A stretch of DNA of 45,006 nucleotides from Bacillota bacterium (GTDB lineage Bacteria > Eremiobacterota > SpSt-956 > JAKJGF01), in the NCBI GenBank assembly GCA_029555925.1, contig JAKPQU010000496.1, positions 1-45,006 on the forward strand, given 5' to 3'. The position numbers and the translations under genes were made by a program. The notes beneath the pieces are model-generated. The model was not told where the DNA came from. It worked only from the letters and a program-made list of their open reading frames with translations, and ran no database searches. Of this stretch, positions 12,501 to 19,388 are shown piece after piece; within the stretch, counting starts at the first letter, position 1, and each line of letters opens with the position of its first letter.

Positions 12501-15500
12501 CCGGAAGTTGCAGGCGATGCGGCCTTATTATTTGACCCTTCGGATATTAACGGAATTGCCGGTGCTATGTTGTTTTTAATTGAGAATAAAGATGAAAGAG
12601 CACAACTCATTGAAAAAGGATATAAACAGGCACAGAAGTTTACCTGGGAAAAGACTGCTGCCAGGACAATTGAAGTGTGGGAAGAAATCCTTAATAGAGG
12701 TAATGGTCTCAAAGAAAGCAAAAAAAGAATTCCTAACTGGCACGGCTCTGAAAATTATCCGGTTATAAAACCTGATGAATTCATAGTGGAAGGAGAAACA
12801 AAAAAAGCAGAAGTATTTTCCGTTCCTCTTCTATGGTTTGCCCCCTTCTTTAATCCCAGCGGCTATACCAGTGAAGCCTTTGCCTTTGTCCGGGGCCTTG
12901 TTGATAAAACGTACCTTTCTATCGCAAATATATCAAATATCCATTCACAGGGATTCATAGATGGTCTTACAGATGAACTTAAACGTATTTTAAAGAACAA
13001 TATTACGGAAAAGCCTGATGTGAAGAATAAAATAGTTATATGCCATTTCCCTGCTTATGCTTTTTCCAGAGATAAAGAATCCCTTTATACAATCGGAAGA
13101 ACTATGTTTGAAACAGACAGAATCCCTTCCGACTGGGTGGATAAGTGTAACTTAATGGATGAAATCTGGGTTCCATCTAAATTTAACTTCCACACTTTTC
13201 ACGATGCAGGTGTTAAGAAAGAGAAACTCGTAATAATGCCTGAACCGGTAGATACAGACTTTTTTAATCCTGATGGAGTGGAACCTTGTAAAATTGAAGG
13301 GAAAGCCGGCTTTAATTTCCTTTCTGTTTTTGAATGGTCTCAAAGAAAAGGGTGGCCCATACTCCTGGAAGCATATTTCAGAGAATTTACACATAAAGAC
13401 AATGTGTGTTTATTCCTCAAAACCTATTTACTCCATAAACCTGATAAGGATGTAAAAAAAGAATTAAAGGAAAGAATAATTTCTTTTGCTGAATCCATTA
13501 AATTAGATATACATAAACTTCCGAAATTTGAATTAATAACACAGCAACTTCCATTTAAGGATTTACCGTCTTTTTATAAAGCTTTTGATTGTCTTGTAAT
13601 TCCTTCCCATGGAGAAGGATGGGGGAGACCTCACTGTGAAGCCATGTCTATGGAATTACCTGTAATTGCCACTAATTGGAGCGGAAATACAGAGTTTATG
13701 AATAAAGATAATTCTTATTTGATTGACGTGGAAGAACTCGTAGACATAAAAGATACGGAAATCCAATTTTATCAGGGCCACAGGTGGGCAAAGCCTTCCG
13801 TAAGACATCTCGGAGAATTAATGAGACATGTATATGAAAATCCTGAAATGGCAAAAGAAAAGGGTAGAAAAGCAAGGCACGATATGATTGCCTCTTATTC
13901 CTGTGAAGTAATTGGTAATAAGGTCTTAAGTAGATTGAATGAAATTAAGGGTATTATAAATAAAAAACAGGAAATAAGGGGTATGACAGATTTGAAGATT
14001 TTCTGGGAAGGTTCTCAATTTGTCTATCATTCCCTTGCCCTTATAAACAGAGAACTATGTCTTCAGCTTATAGACAGAGGGCTTGACGTTACAATAATAC
14101 CCTATGAAAACCATCAATTCAAAGCAGATGTTGATACACGTTTCCGTAAGATTTCCGAAAGGCTCACTACAACCATTTCCCGTCCTGCAGATATTCATGT
14201 AAGGCACCAGTGGCCTCCGAAATTCACCGCTCCTCCTGGAGGAGGGCACTGGGTTATTATTCAGCCCTGGGAATACGGAAGACTCAGAAAAGAATGGGTT
14301 GAACCTATGAGAGATCTTATCGACGAAATATGGATACCAAGTAATTTTGTGAGAAAAACCTATATAGAAAGCGGCATTCAGCCAGAAAAGGTTTTTGTCA
14401 TACCAAACGGTTTTAACCCTGAAATCTTTAATCCTTCAGTTAAACCTTTTCCTGTGAAGACAGATAAAAAATTCAAATTTCTATTCGTAGGAGGAACGAT
14501 ATGGAGAAAGGGGGCTGATGTCCTCGTTAATGCCTATATAAAAACCTTCACTGCTTTAGATGATGTTTCTTTAATTATTAAAGACATAGGGCATGATAGT
14601 TTTTATAAAGGTATGGGCATAGGGGAACAATTAAAGAAGATACAGGACAATCCGTCAATGCCTGAGATTATATATATTAAAGATTTCCTCTCTGAAAAAG
14701 AAATGGCCGGCCTTTATACTGCATGTGATTGTTTGCTGCACCCCTACCGGGGAGAAGGTTTTGCCTTCCCTGTACTGGAAGCCATGGCATGCGGTAAACC
14801 TGTAATTGTTACAAAGGGCGGTGCTACGGATGATTTCTGTAAAGAAGAATTTACCTTTCACGTATCTGCAGAATGGATAAAAATAACCTTCCCGGATATG
14901 GAACTTGCCGGAGGTGAGGGGATGGTTCTGGAGCCTTCCATGGATTCTCTTATAAAGAATATGAGAGACCTTTATGAGAATTATCCTTCTGCCATGGAAA
15001 AAGCAGCCAGAGCTCTGGAATTTGTAAAATCACATTATACATGGGATAAAATAGGCAATATCCTTATTGAAAGGATTAATAAACTCAGGAATAAACCTGT
15101 TTTGAGACATGAAAAAATAAAGACCCTTATGAAAAGAGGGGAGATGTTTTTTACGGACGGGAATACGGATGAAGCAATGAAATGTTTTTCCACCATACTT
15201 GATATAGAACATTCGTCCGGGAAAACTCACAGCCATATGGCTACATTATACTGGAAAAGGAATGATAGAGTAAACGCTCTGAAGCATATAAAAGAAGCAA
15301 TAAAATTTTCTCCCTGTGATGCAGATGTTGTATGGAACTACGGCCATATTATGACGGAAAGAGGCCAGAAGAGTGATGCCTTTAAAGCGTATAAAGAATA
15401 TCTCTCCAAAAATCCTCATGATGCAGAAATTAAATCTTTATTTGATAAACTCGTAAAAGAAGAAGAGATACGGAAAGCTTCTTCCCATGAAAAGAAGAAA

Positions 15501-15527
15501 AAAGATAAGAAAAAGAAGAAAAAGTAA
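6561..15527 (+). CDS. Giant 2988-residue TPR / methyltransferase / multi-glycosyltransferase protein
   Basis: One uninterrupted frame. Domains by residue: TPR about 1-165; SAM methyltransferase about 190-385 (ILEIGCGVGRV near 234); GT2 about 400-640 (IVSTYNSEMFIRGCLEDL; NANTDDRHRFDA); a second GT2 about 665-900 (VIIPSYNHGCYLYESVESV; FLDGDDKIHPDF); then five GT-B domains of GT4 type at about 917-1265, 1291-1640, 1667-2070, 2085-2450 and 2473-2840. Most of the five carry the usual E-x7-E region (IEMQACGCPVV, FGFPVLEAMANGCPV, GRPHCEAMSMELPV, FAFPVLEAMACGKPV); the second is more divergent (NEASGAAAFALAHRRP). TPRs at about 2850-2965 and a lysine-rich tail close the protein. GT4 enzymes transfer sugars from nucleotide-sugar donors, so the array could build an oligosaccharide in one complex. 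The best Shine-Dalgarno site lies about 32 bases upstream, but stops at 6549 and 6555 rule out an earlier in-frame start. Confidence 0.88.
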   Translation: MKNFLDDRDKLMEILKKIDKLRNEGRLKIALLALEGLMPEYPDLPEVLNLMAEIKYQMGHKEDARNIFLEILEKFPDYSRALNNLGVIYFNDHYTEKALYYFKKSLKINPDDSSTVLNLGDLLISLEKYEETRDLYTGYLERNKNDREIRKRLEMLYDRLIPLHTDNVNKPFLMKEREYWNVNDIYEAMFKRVVTDENIDKMTFEERMKAWDSSAISSSNRIIQGLPVKPEWKILEIGCGVGRVIKPLRAKFAHVDGVDIAENMIEFARQYLADCSHNGNVYVNSGSDLGMFSDNTYDLVYSMIVFQHIRSISVVRNYFNEIFRVLKPGGYFRLQVHQWESNFGKYDDEALPDRQYALDGNGYTPEQLNLLFSEQQFNEIDIIREGKWLWATAKKSADILDSFTVSAIVSTYNSEMFIRGCLEDLVEQTLYRKGQMEIIIVDTGSEQKEGAIVREFQDKYGRNNIRYIRTEDRKTLYEAWNTGIKEARGKYITNANTDDRHRFDALEIMSDYLDRNQDVALVYADQLITTIPNETFSDTKAKLRWNWPEFSYEELETRCIIGPQPVWRKELHNKYGYFRGDFKSAGDYEFWLRIGKYEKIRLIPELLGLYYENRQGLERASYASDKETDLVRTEYGMKKRGIPAKATIPASVSSDDLANCKKNVFIDKHLVSVIIPSYNHGCYLYESVESVVNQTYSNIEIIIINDGSSDDTKVIANALMSEHKNIRFFDREHEGIVNTRNFGLFVSSGKYILFLDGDDKIHPDFLKETVAILDSKPSVGFVYTAVQHIGIRTDIWSGGEFNPQKFLRENQLTCTALFRREIFEQTGGMKPVMEDGYEDWEFWISAYEKGWHGYLLDKPYFYYRKINNISRLGKLYQNQLLENVLKARIINLHRELYSPSELDWAKNILNKIEKPSINKVLIIHHNKTSFSPDGIHSGAEMATIHLARALVLLGLDVKVYAVLTEEPGLYDGVDYRHYASNEELSAIINSLSEPVDLMLTLSVEVLTYTGGKKHIKTRAYWMQNPANSYTDNVEILNNTDLIVYVSHHQMECAEKIGIMTKGIVLYNGFFEHIFHPSSLNYNPYQITYAGAIVPQKGVHILINAFPLIQKEFTEARLFICGTSAFWGHKSYIDIEHIEKTNHSIKFLGAVSQKDLAIIFQQSAIGVIPTDKKIWEDPFPLTSIEMQACGCPVVVSRAGGLPEGILEHETGFIVDSDNPADWSDRIISLLKDRSGLENMREKAYHSVYNRFRWTKLAKNLLELVKDVTSVNIEPEESINKAIIHDRSTVICEKIAFLSTYNQACGIATHTGFIYDALKKELKRYPQYDGEIIILAQKDVKLVTEDEPNVIRCWKKGTSDSKENFHHLIHVIKEKKITILHIQFQDGLLADTDIVNLVNICRNMNIKVFITFHSSEVALPLCAELINASNCSFVHLEQSLMRFVMAGANPELIRIVPHGVIDDLQSALSLNEARVKAGISSELKVISSFGFLDPHKGVLEIIRALPEILKKHNVIFIFIGGGHPNNPERDVYPKKCKEEAIHSGISERVYFVEGFLPQETVSLYLSASDVIVMNYTINRNEASGAAAFALAHRRPLITNSMPPFKPLVNCTLQTSEFVGLGQAISYVLGNKKFSDYLIGQINDYIENNSYGKLAQILINMYGMSSGQLVKVPVIGIDIRTLLSSMSTARGIGHYTINHLNALIAQTPQWRYILYLDLLDSIEQNNYIATLLKYPNVELKSFLDASYDDADIFHIPDPMNMSSGFDSPFLRIRGKNTTVLFHDLIPLVLKYINSWDYGAKAAYNTRLEQLKRSKAFILTNSEYTRFDLNKYQNIPLERMKAVMAGLNCAITHRSYTRKQIEETLRKYNLREPFFLYVGALDPHKNFVATANALIAMNKTKKYTSQLAVIGKFDPYTRSFKEQLEAQGVKEIIFTDFVPREELEQLYSLAVALVFPSQYEGFGFPVLEAMANGCPVITSNVTSIPEVAGDAALLFDPSDINGIAGAMLFLIENKDERAQLIEKGYKQAQKFTWEKTAARTIEVWEEILNRGNGLKESKKRIPNWHGSENYPVIKPDEFIVEGETKKAEVFSVPLLWFAPFFNPSGYTSEAFAFVRGLVDKTYLSIANISNIHSQGFIDGLTDELKRILKNNITEKPDVKNKIVICHFPAYAFSRDKESLYTIGRTMFETDRIPSDWVDKCNLMDEIWVPSKFNFHTFHDAGVKKEKLVIMPEPVDTDFFNPDGVEPCKIEGKAGFNFLSVFEWSQRKGWPILLEAYFREFTHKDNVCLFLKTYLLHKPDKDVKKELKERIISFAESIKLDIHKLPKFELITQQLPFKDLPSFYKAFDCLVIPSHGEGWGRPHCEAMSMELPVIATNWSGNTEFMNKDNSYLIDVEELVDIKDTEIQFYQGHRWAKPSVRHLGELMRHVYENPEMAKEKGRKARHDMIASYSCEVIGNKVLSRLNEIKGIINKKQEIRGMTDLKIFWEGSQFVYHSLALINRELCLQLIDRGLDVTIIPYENHQFKADVDTRFRKISERLTTTISRPADIHVRHQWPPKFTAPPGGGHWVIIQPWEYGRLRKEWVEPMRDLIDEIWIPSNFVRKTYIESGIQPEKVFVIPNGFNPEIFNPSVKPFPVKTDKKFKFLFVGGTIWRKGADVLVNAYIKTFTALDDVSLIIKDIGHDSFYKGMGIGEQLKKIQDNPSMPEIIYIKDFLSEKEMAGLYTACDCLLHPYRGEGFAFPVLEAMACGKPVIVTKGGATDDFCKEEFTFHVSAEWIKITFPDMELAGGEGMVLEPSMDSLIKNMRDLYENYPSAMEKAARALEFVKSHYTWDKIGNILIERINKLRNKPVLRHEKIKTLMKRGEMFFTDGNTDEAMKCFSTILDIEHSSGKTHSHMATLYWKRNDRVNALKHIKEAIKFSPCDADVVWNYGHIMTERGQKSDAFKAYKEYLSKNPHDAEIKSLFDKLVKEEEIRKASSHEKKKKDKKKKKK

Positions 15528-15657
15528 AATTTTAATCTGTTGAAATTTTATTGTAGAAATGTTTATGAATATATTGAAAGAGCACAAAAAAAGAATATTA
15601 GATTTAGAAGGCCTGCAAATTTCATAGAAGGTCTCTCTTTTTTTAGCGTCACGATTA

Positions 15658-17883
15658 TTATAGCTGCTGTCTTCTCTCTTTTATTACTTTGGCCGCCACT
15701 TCTTCGTCTTCCTGAAATTCTATCAATGTTTTGAATGCTTCCGAGAGATTACACAGGGTTTCTTCCATTATATAATCAATCTTCTGCCATATTTCCGGCT
15801 CGAAGAGTAAATGGTGATAGTCATTATATTTATATTCGCCTCTGTTTTCATCTTCTCCGCCTCTGGAAGCTTTTATAATGTTTATGGATTCTTCCACATC
15901 GCCTTTTGTTTCATTTAAAGCCATAAAGGCTTCATAGGAAGATACTCCTGTTGCATGGATTATTTTTTTTATTTTGCTGCTTACTTCTACTTCAAGCCAG
16001 GATATTAATGTTTCAACCTGTTGTTCCATTGTTGAATGGCTGCCTTCAGTTATATTGAGTTCTTTCTCTATTGAGGACGGCTCATAATTATCATGTTTTT
16101 TTAATACGCCAGAATCTTCTTCTGTGATATCAGGTCTGAGAGATAGGTGAGCTATGTCTTCACCGGTTATTTTGTTTTCTCTTTTTCCTTCTCTATAGTT
16201 TTTTCTGCTATTTTTTTTCCCTGTAATAGATTTTATTATATAGTTATATATGTGTCTTATTTTTCTTGCCAGTCTTAAGACCGGCAAATGAGAGAGGCTT
16301 ATAACATCAAGATATGTTATGTTTATTCCTCTGCTTATATTGGTAATGGAAAGAATTGCCAGTTCCGGCATCACCCTTTCAATAAGTTTTCTTAAATAAG
16401 GTCTTACAGAGGGAGAACAGACTATTACAGGATAAAAACCTTTCTGCCTCATGAAAACTGAGCCTTCATGAAGAGCCTCCAGTATTTTTTGCTTCATTGC
16501 AGGCACCATGTTTATGGATATATTACAGTCTGAAATATGACCTCCTCTTAATATCATATCTTCTATTTTTTTATCAAGTGCCATAACAGTTAGAATATTT
16601 TTCTCAACTACATATTCTCTCGTTATAGTATCACAGAGGCTCTCCCGGACATATTCTGTGAGAAGGTCGGAATTTTTCGTATCCCTTATATTATTGTTGA
16701 GGCTTTCCAGTATTTCAGCTAAATTTCTTATGGATACCTTTTCTTTCAACAGATTTTTAAGTATTGTATGAATTTCTCCGAGGGTAAGTCTTTCAGGATA
16801 TATTTCTCTTACAAGAACAGGATGGGTCTTTTTTAGATTCTCCAGAAGTGATGAGACCTCATCGAGACCTATAAGTTCTGCGGCATGACTCCTTGCAACC
16901 TCTGTAAACTGTGTTGCTATAACATTTACTGCGTCAAAAACCATACATGCAGGTTCAGCCTTAATTCTCTGATCTTCTTTAATCCATATTGCAGGCATAG
17001 AGTAAACAGGATCAGCGCATCTTGTACCTTCAAGAGTCTTTAAGATATGTTCGGGGCCTATTGCAAGAAGCCTGTCAGGAATTACTTCTCCTCTCCCGAC
17101 TTCTATGCCTTTAACTTTTATCACATAATTGTTATGTCCCAAGAGGAGATTATCTCTAAAGTTTACAGGCGGAATAATTATACCCATTTCGAGAGCTATA
17201 AATTTTCTTACTGCATTCATGCGTTCCAGGAGTTCTGCTCCTGAGGCCGGATCTACAAAAGGTAAAAGATGTTTGCCTACTTCTATAGAAAGTACCGGAA
17301 TGGGGAGTAAATCAATGGCCTGTTCCATGAATTTTGTCACAATATTTCTATTTTGCTTCCCGTCTTTTCTTTCATTACTGTTTTTATATATATCTTTATT
17401 GATGTACAGGTTAAAATCAGTAGAAGAAAAAGCAGTGAATATATTTCTTTCTATCTTAAAGTTTCTTATATCAAATAACATAAGAGAGTTGCCGGTTTTA
17501 GCGGCAGCAAATGCTATTGAACTGAAGGTACAGTTGAATTTTATAAATAAATCTTTTGCCTGTGAAGCGTGAACATTTATTTTTCTTCCTTTCGGCGAAG
17601 TCAGATTTATAAAGTTTTTTTCCTGTCCTCCGATGAAATTCAATACCCAGAAGTCCGGGAGACTCAATTTCAGTTCTCTTTTTTCCGGATAAAAGGATAA
17701 AATATGGTCACCTGCAATATGATTTATCAGTTTTTCATTGTAAATAAAAAAAGAACTGCTGTTCTTTTCAGGGAAAAGGTTTTCTTTAATGGATTCTTTT
17801 ATGTAACAGGTTACTTTTTTTGATTGTTCCTGATTGAGTATTAAATTTATCTGGTCAAATAATTTCTTTTCCTGATTTTTCAT
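15658..17883 (-). CDS. Soluble FlhA/SctV cytoplasmic-domain protein with C-terminal UBA-like helices
   Basis: The 741-residue product aligns by eye with the cytoplasmic part of the type III export gate protein (FHIPEP family) over about 188-525. Recognisable stretches are LLPIPVLSIEVGKHLLPF, RDNLLLGHNNYVIKVKG, PAIWIKEDQRIKAE, FDAVNVIATQFTEVARSHA and KQKILEALHEGSVFM. The normal N-terminal membrane domain, about eight helices plus the family signature, is absent. The first 185 residues are hydrophilic and unrecognised. After a charged linker, about 625-672 (TGVSSYEAFMALNETKGDVE) and about 700-741 (EETLCNLSEAFKTLIEFQ) resemble two UBA/EF-Ts-type three-helix units. No other flagellar or secretion gene is present. 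It faces the giant glycosyltransferase gene convergently. Export through a gate is unlikely without the membrane part; a chaperone- or substrate-binding scaffold is my inference. Confidence 0.75.
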   Translation of the reverse strand: MKNQEKKLFDQINLILNQEQSKKVTCYIKESIKENLFPEKNSSSFFIYNEKLINHIAGDHILSFYPEKRELKLSLPDFWVLNFIGGQEKNFINLTSPKGRKINVHASQAKDLFIKFNCTFSSIAFAAAKTGNSLMLFDIRNFKIERNIFTAFSSTDFNLYINKDIYKNSNERKDGKQNRNIVTKFMEQAIDLLPIPVLSIEVGKHLLPFVDPASGAELLERMNAVRKFIALEMGIIIPPVNFRDNLLLGHNNYVIKVKGIEVGRGEVIPDRLLAIGPEHILKTLEGTRCADPVYSMPAIWIKEDQRIKAEPACMVFDAVNVIATQFTEVARSHAAELIGLDEVSSLLENLKKTHPVLVREIYPERLTLGEIHTILKNLLKEKVSIRNLAEILESLNNNIRDTKNSDLLTEYVRESLCDTITREYVVEKNILTVMALDKKIEDMILRGGHISDCNISINMVPAMKQKILEALHEGSVFMRQKGFYPVIVCSPSVRPYLRKLIERVMPELAILSITNISRGINITYLDVISLSHLPVLRLARKIRHIYNYIIKSITGKKNSRKNYREGKRENKITGEDIAHLSLRPDITEEDSGVLKKHDNYEPSSIEKELNITEGSHSTMEQQVETLISWLEVEVSSKIKKIIHATGVSSYEAFMALNETKGDVEESINIIKASRGGEDENRGEYKYNDYHHLLFEPEIWQKIDYIMEETLCNLSEAFKTLIEFQEDEEVAAKVIKERRQQL

Positions 17884-18164
17884 GATTGCCCCGGATTTCA
17901 GCGGTTATTTCCTTTCTTTTTTAACAGACATGACCTGCTTGGTTACAACCAAATATGAAAATTAACAAAGAGTAAAGCATAAGACTTCATCATTTTCATA
18001 TAAATATAATGATATTATATCAAAAAAAATCTCTTACGTATATAGGTTCCTGTGAGTGAACAGATTGTAAGAAAAAGGATTTACCGGAAAGGAATAGAAT
18101 ATACAGTTAAATCGTAATGCGTGATGCGTGATGATGGTTTATCACATAAACTGGGGATATTATT
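17884..18164. other. Divergent intergenic region between the FlhA-like gene and mntP
   Basis: This AT-rich region between two divergent genes should hold both promoters. Heptamers (GCGTGAT) lie at about 18115-18134. No riboswitch core or further ORF is recognised. Confidence 0.5.
18153..18158 (+). promoter_or_regulatory. Ribosome binding site deciding the TTG start of mntP
   Basis: GGGGAT lies six bases before TTG 18165, the start of mntP. Confidence 0.7.
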
Positions 18165-18722
18165 TTGGATTTAATTTCTATATTTTTTCTCGCCCTTGCT
18201 CTTGCTATGGATGCTTTTGCAGTGGCTATAAGTACAGGTATTATACTGAAAAAAGTAACTTTTCGGCAATTTTTTCGTCTGAGTTTTCATTTCGGATTAT
18301 TTCAATTTCTTATGCCTGTCATAGGCTGGCTGGCAGGATTGAGTGTACAGAAATTCATTCAGAACTATGATCACTGGATTGCTTTTCTGCTCCTTGCTTT
18401 TATAGGTGGCAAGATGATCCATGAAGCGTTTCAGAAAGAAGAGGAAGAAAATAACAATGATCCTACAAAAGGAGTAACACTTGTTATTCTTTCTGTTGCT
18501 ACAAGCATAGATGCCCTTGCAGTGGGTTTCAGCCTTGCACTTCTTCGTGTCTCTATATGGTTTCCTGCTGTTATTATTGGAATTGTTGCATCAATGATGA
18601 CTTTACTCGGCATGATTATCGGTAAAGGTGCAGGCTTACTGTTCGGTAAAAGGGTAAGTGTCATGGGAGGTATAATACTATTTGTCATAGGCATTAAGAT
18701 TTTAATTGAACATATAAAATAG
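18165..18722 (+). CDS. mntP: Manganese efflux pump MntP (DUF204)
   Basis: The 185-residue protein has six hydrophobic helices in two homologous halves. Each half carries the family's acidic helix motif: LAMDAFAVAIS near residue 15 and ATSIDALAVGFSLAL near 112. A charged loop (KEEEENNND) separates the halves. Length and layout match MntP/YebN, an inner-membrane exporter of Mn2+. The start is TTG at 18165, chosen because GGGGAT at 18153-18158 is correctly spaced and no in-frame ATG lies before the first helix. In many bacteria this gene has a yybP-ykoY manganese riboswitch. I looked for its conserved core in the 280 bases upstream and did not find it. The gene stands alone, with repeat DNA on both sides. 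Confidence 0.93.
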   Translation: MDLISIFFLALALAMDAFAVAISTGIILKKVTFRQFFRLSFHFGLFQFLMPVIGWLAGLSVQKFIQNYDHWIAFLLLAFIGGKMIHEAFQKEEEENNNDPTKGVTLVILSVATSIDALAVGFSLALLRVSIWFPAVIIGIVASMMTLLGMIIGKGAGLLFGKRVSVMGGIILFVIGIKILIEHIK

Positions 18723-18726
18723 AGGA

Positions 18727-18816
18727 TTATAGTTAGTTTCATAACTATCCATAAATAATGACCTCGTAATGCGTAAAGCGTAATGCGCAGGGATTAAACC
18801 CGTTACGCGTTACGAA
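18727..18816. repeat. Heptamer-hairpin intergenic repeat, copy A1
   Basis: The first 36 bases (a TAGTTA/TAACTA hairpin, then CCATAAATAATGAC) are identical to 27505-27540. A heptamer block (GCGTAAT, GCGTAAA) follows and folds back on TTACGCGTTACG around the loop CAGGGATTAAACCC. Confidence 0.85.
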
Positions 18817-18933
18817 AGCATATCTGTATTATTTATGCTTACCTTATTAAAACAGTAAAGAGTGAAAAGAAAGAGGTTTGCTTTTCAGCTCAGTATATGA
18901 CAGAAAACAGAGTCATATCGTTAAATAAATCTG

Positions 18934-18940
18934 AAGGAAG
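18934..18940 (+). promoter_or_regulatory. Ribosome binding site deciding the ridA start
   Basis: AAGGAAG lies eight bases before ATG 18949 and overlaps the alternative GTG at 18940, which rules that GTG out. Confidence 0.8.
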
Positions 18941-18948
18941 TGAATGTT

Positions 18949-19338
18949 ATGGAGTTCAGACATGTCTCAACAGATAAGGCACCTGCTGCAATAGGGCCTT
19001 ATTCACAGGCAGTTGTGGCAGGAGATTTTGTATTTTGTTCAGGCCAGATTCCTCTTAACCCTGTGACAGGGGAGATGGTTAATAAAGGAACAGGTGAAGC
19101 TACGGAACAGGTATTGAAAAATTTAATAGCTCTACTCGAAAAATCCGGTTCATCACCGAGCAATGTTGTTAAAATAACAGTGTATCTTACGGATATGAAT
19201 AATTTTAAGGAAATGAATGACGTATATGAAAGATATTTTTCTGCATCAAAACCTGCCAGAGTATGTGTTGCGGTATCAGGACTTCCTAAAGGAGCTATTG
19301 TGGAAATGGATGCCATTGCTATTTTAAATCGTGCATAA
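18949..19338 (+). CDS. ridA: RidA family reactive intermediate/imine deaminase
   Basis: RidA hydrolyses reactive enamines and imines released by PLP enzymes such as threonine dehydratase, protecting PLP enzymes including branched-chain aminotransferase. The 129-residue product shows the family hallmarks: APAAIGPYSQAV near the N-terminus, FCSGQIPLNPVTG, and the C-terminal PARVCVAVSGLPKGAIVEMD with the arginine that binds the substrate carboxylate. I set the start at the ATG at 18949 and not the upstream GTG at 18940. The site AAGGAAG at 18934-18940 overlaps that GTG but is ideally placed for the ATG, and the shorter form fits the usual length of about 126-130. The S41-protease gene begins 50 bases downstream on the same strand and may be co-transcribed, although no functional link is obvious. 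Confidence 0.95.
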   Translation: MEFRHVSTDKAPAAIGPYSQAVVAGDFVFCSGQIPLNPVTGEMVNKGTGEATEQVLKNLIALLEKSGSSPSNVVKITVYLTDMNNFKEMNDVYERYFSASKPARVCVAVSGLPKGAIVEMDAIAILNRA

Positions 19339-19388
19339 TAAATAGATTTGCTCCACTACCTGTCACGATTATAAGGAGATAATAAATT

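Noticed and set aside
15540..15734. Plus-strand 64-codon ORF after the giant gene
   Set aside because: It has no ribosome site, overlaps the end of the well-supported minus-strand FlhA-like gene, and resembles no family.
17129..17572. 147-codon plus-strand ORF inside the FlhA-like gene
   Set aside because: It is antisense to a conserved domain; its composition is that of a shadow frame.
15658..17883. Functional flagellar or type III export gate gene
   Set aside because: The membrane domain and family signature are missing, and no other export or flagellar component is in the window.
18000..18164. Possible yybP-ykoY manganese riboswitch before mntP
   Set aside because: I could not find the conserved core or a suitable stem arrangement; mntP identity alone is not evidence.
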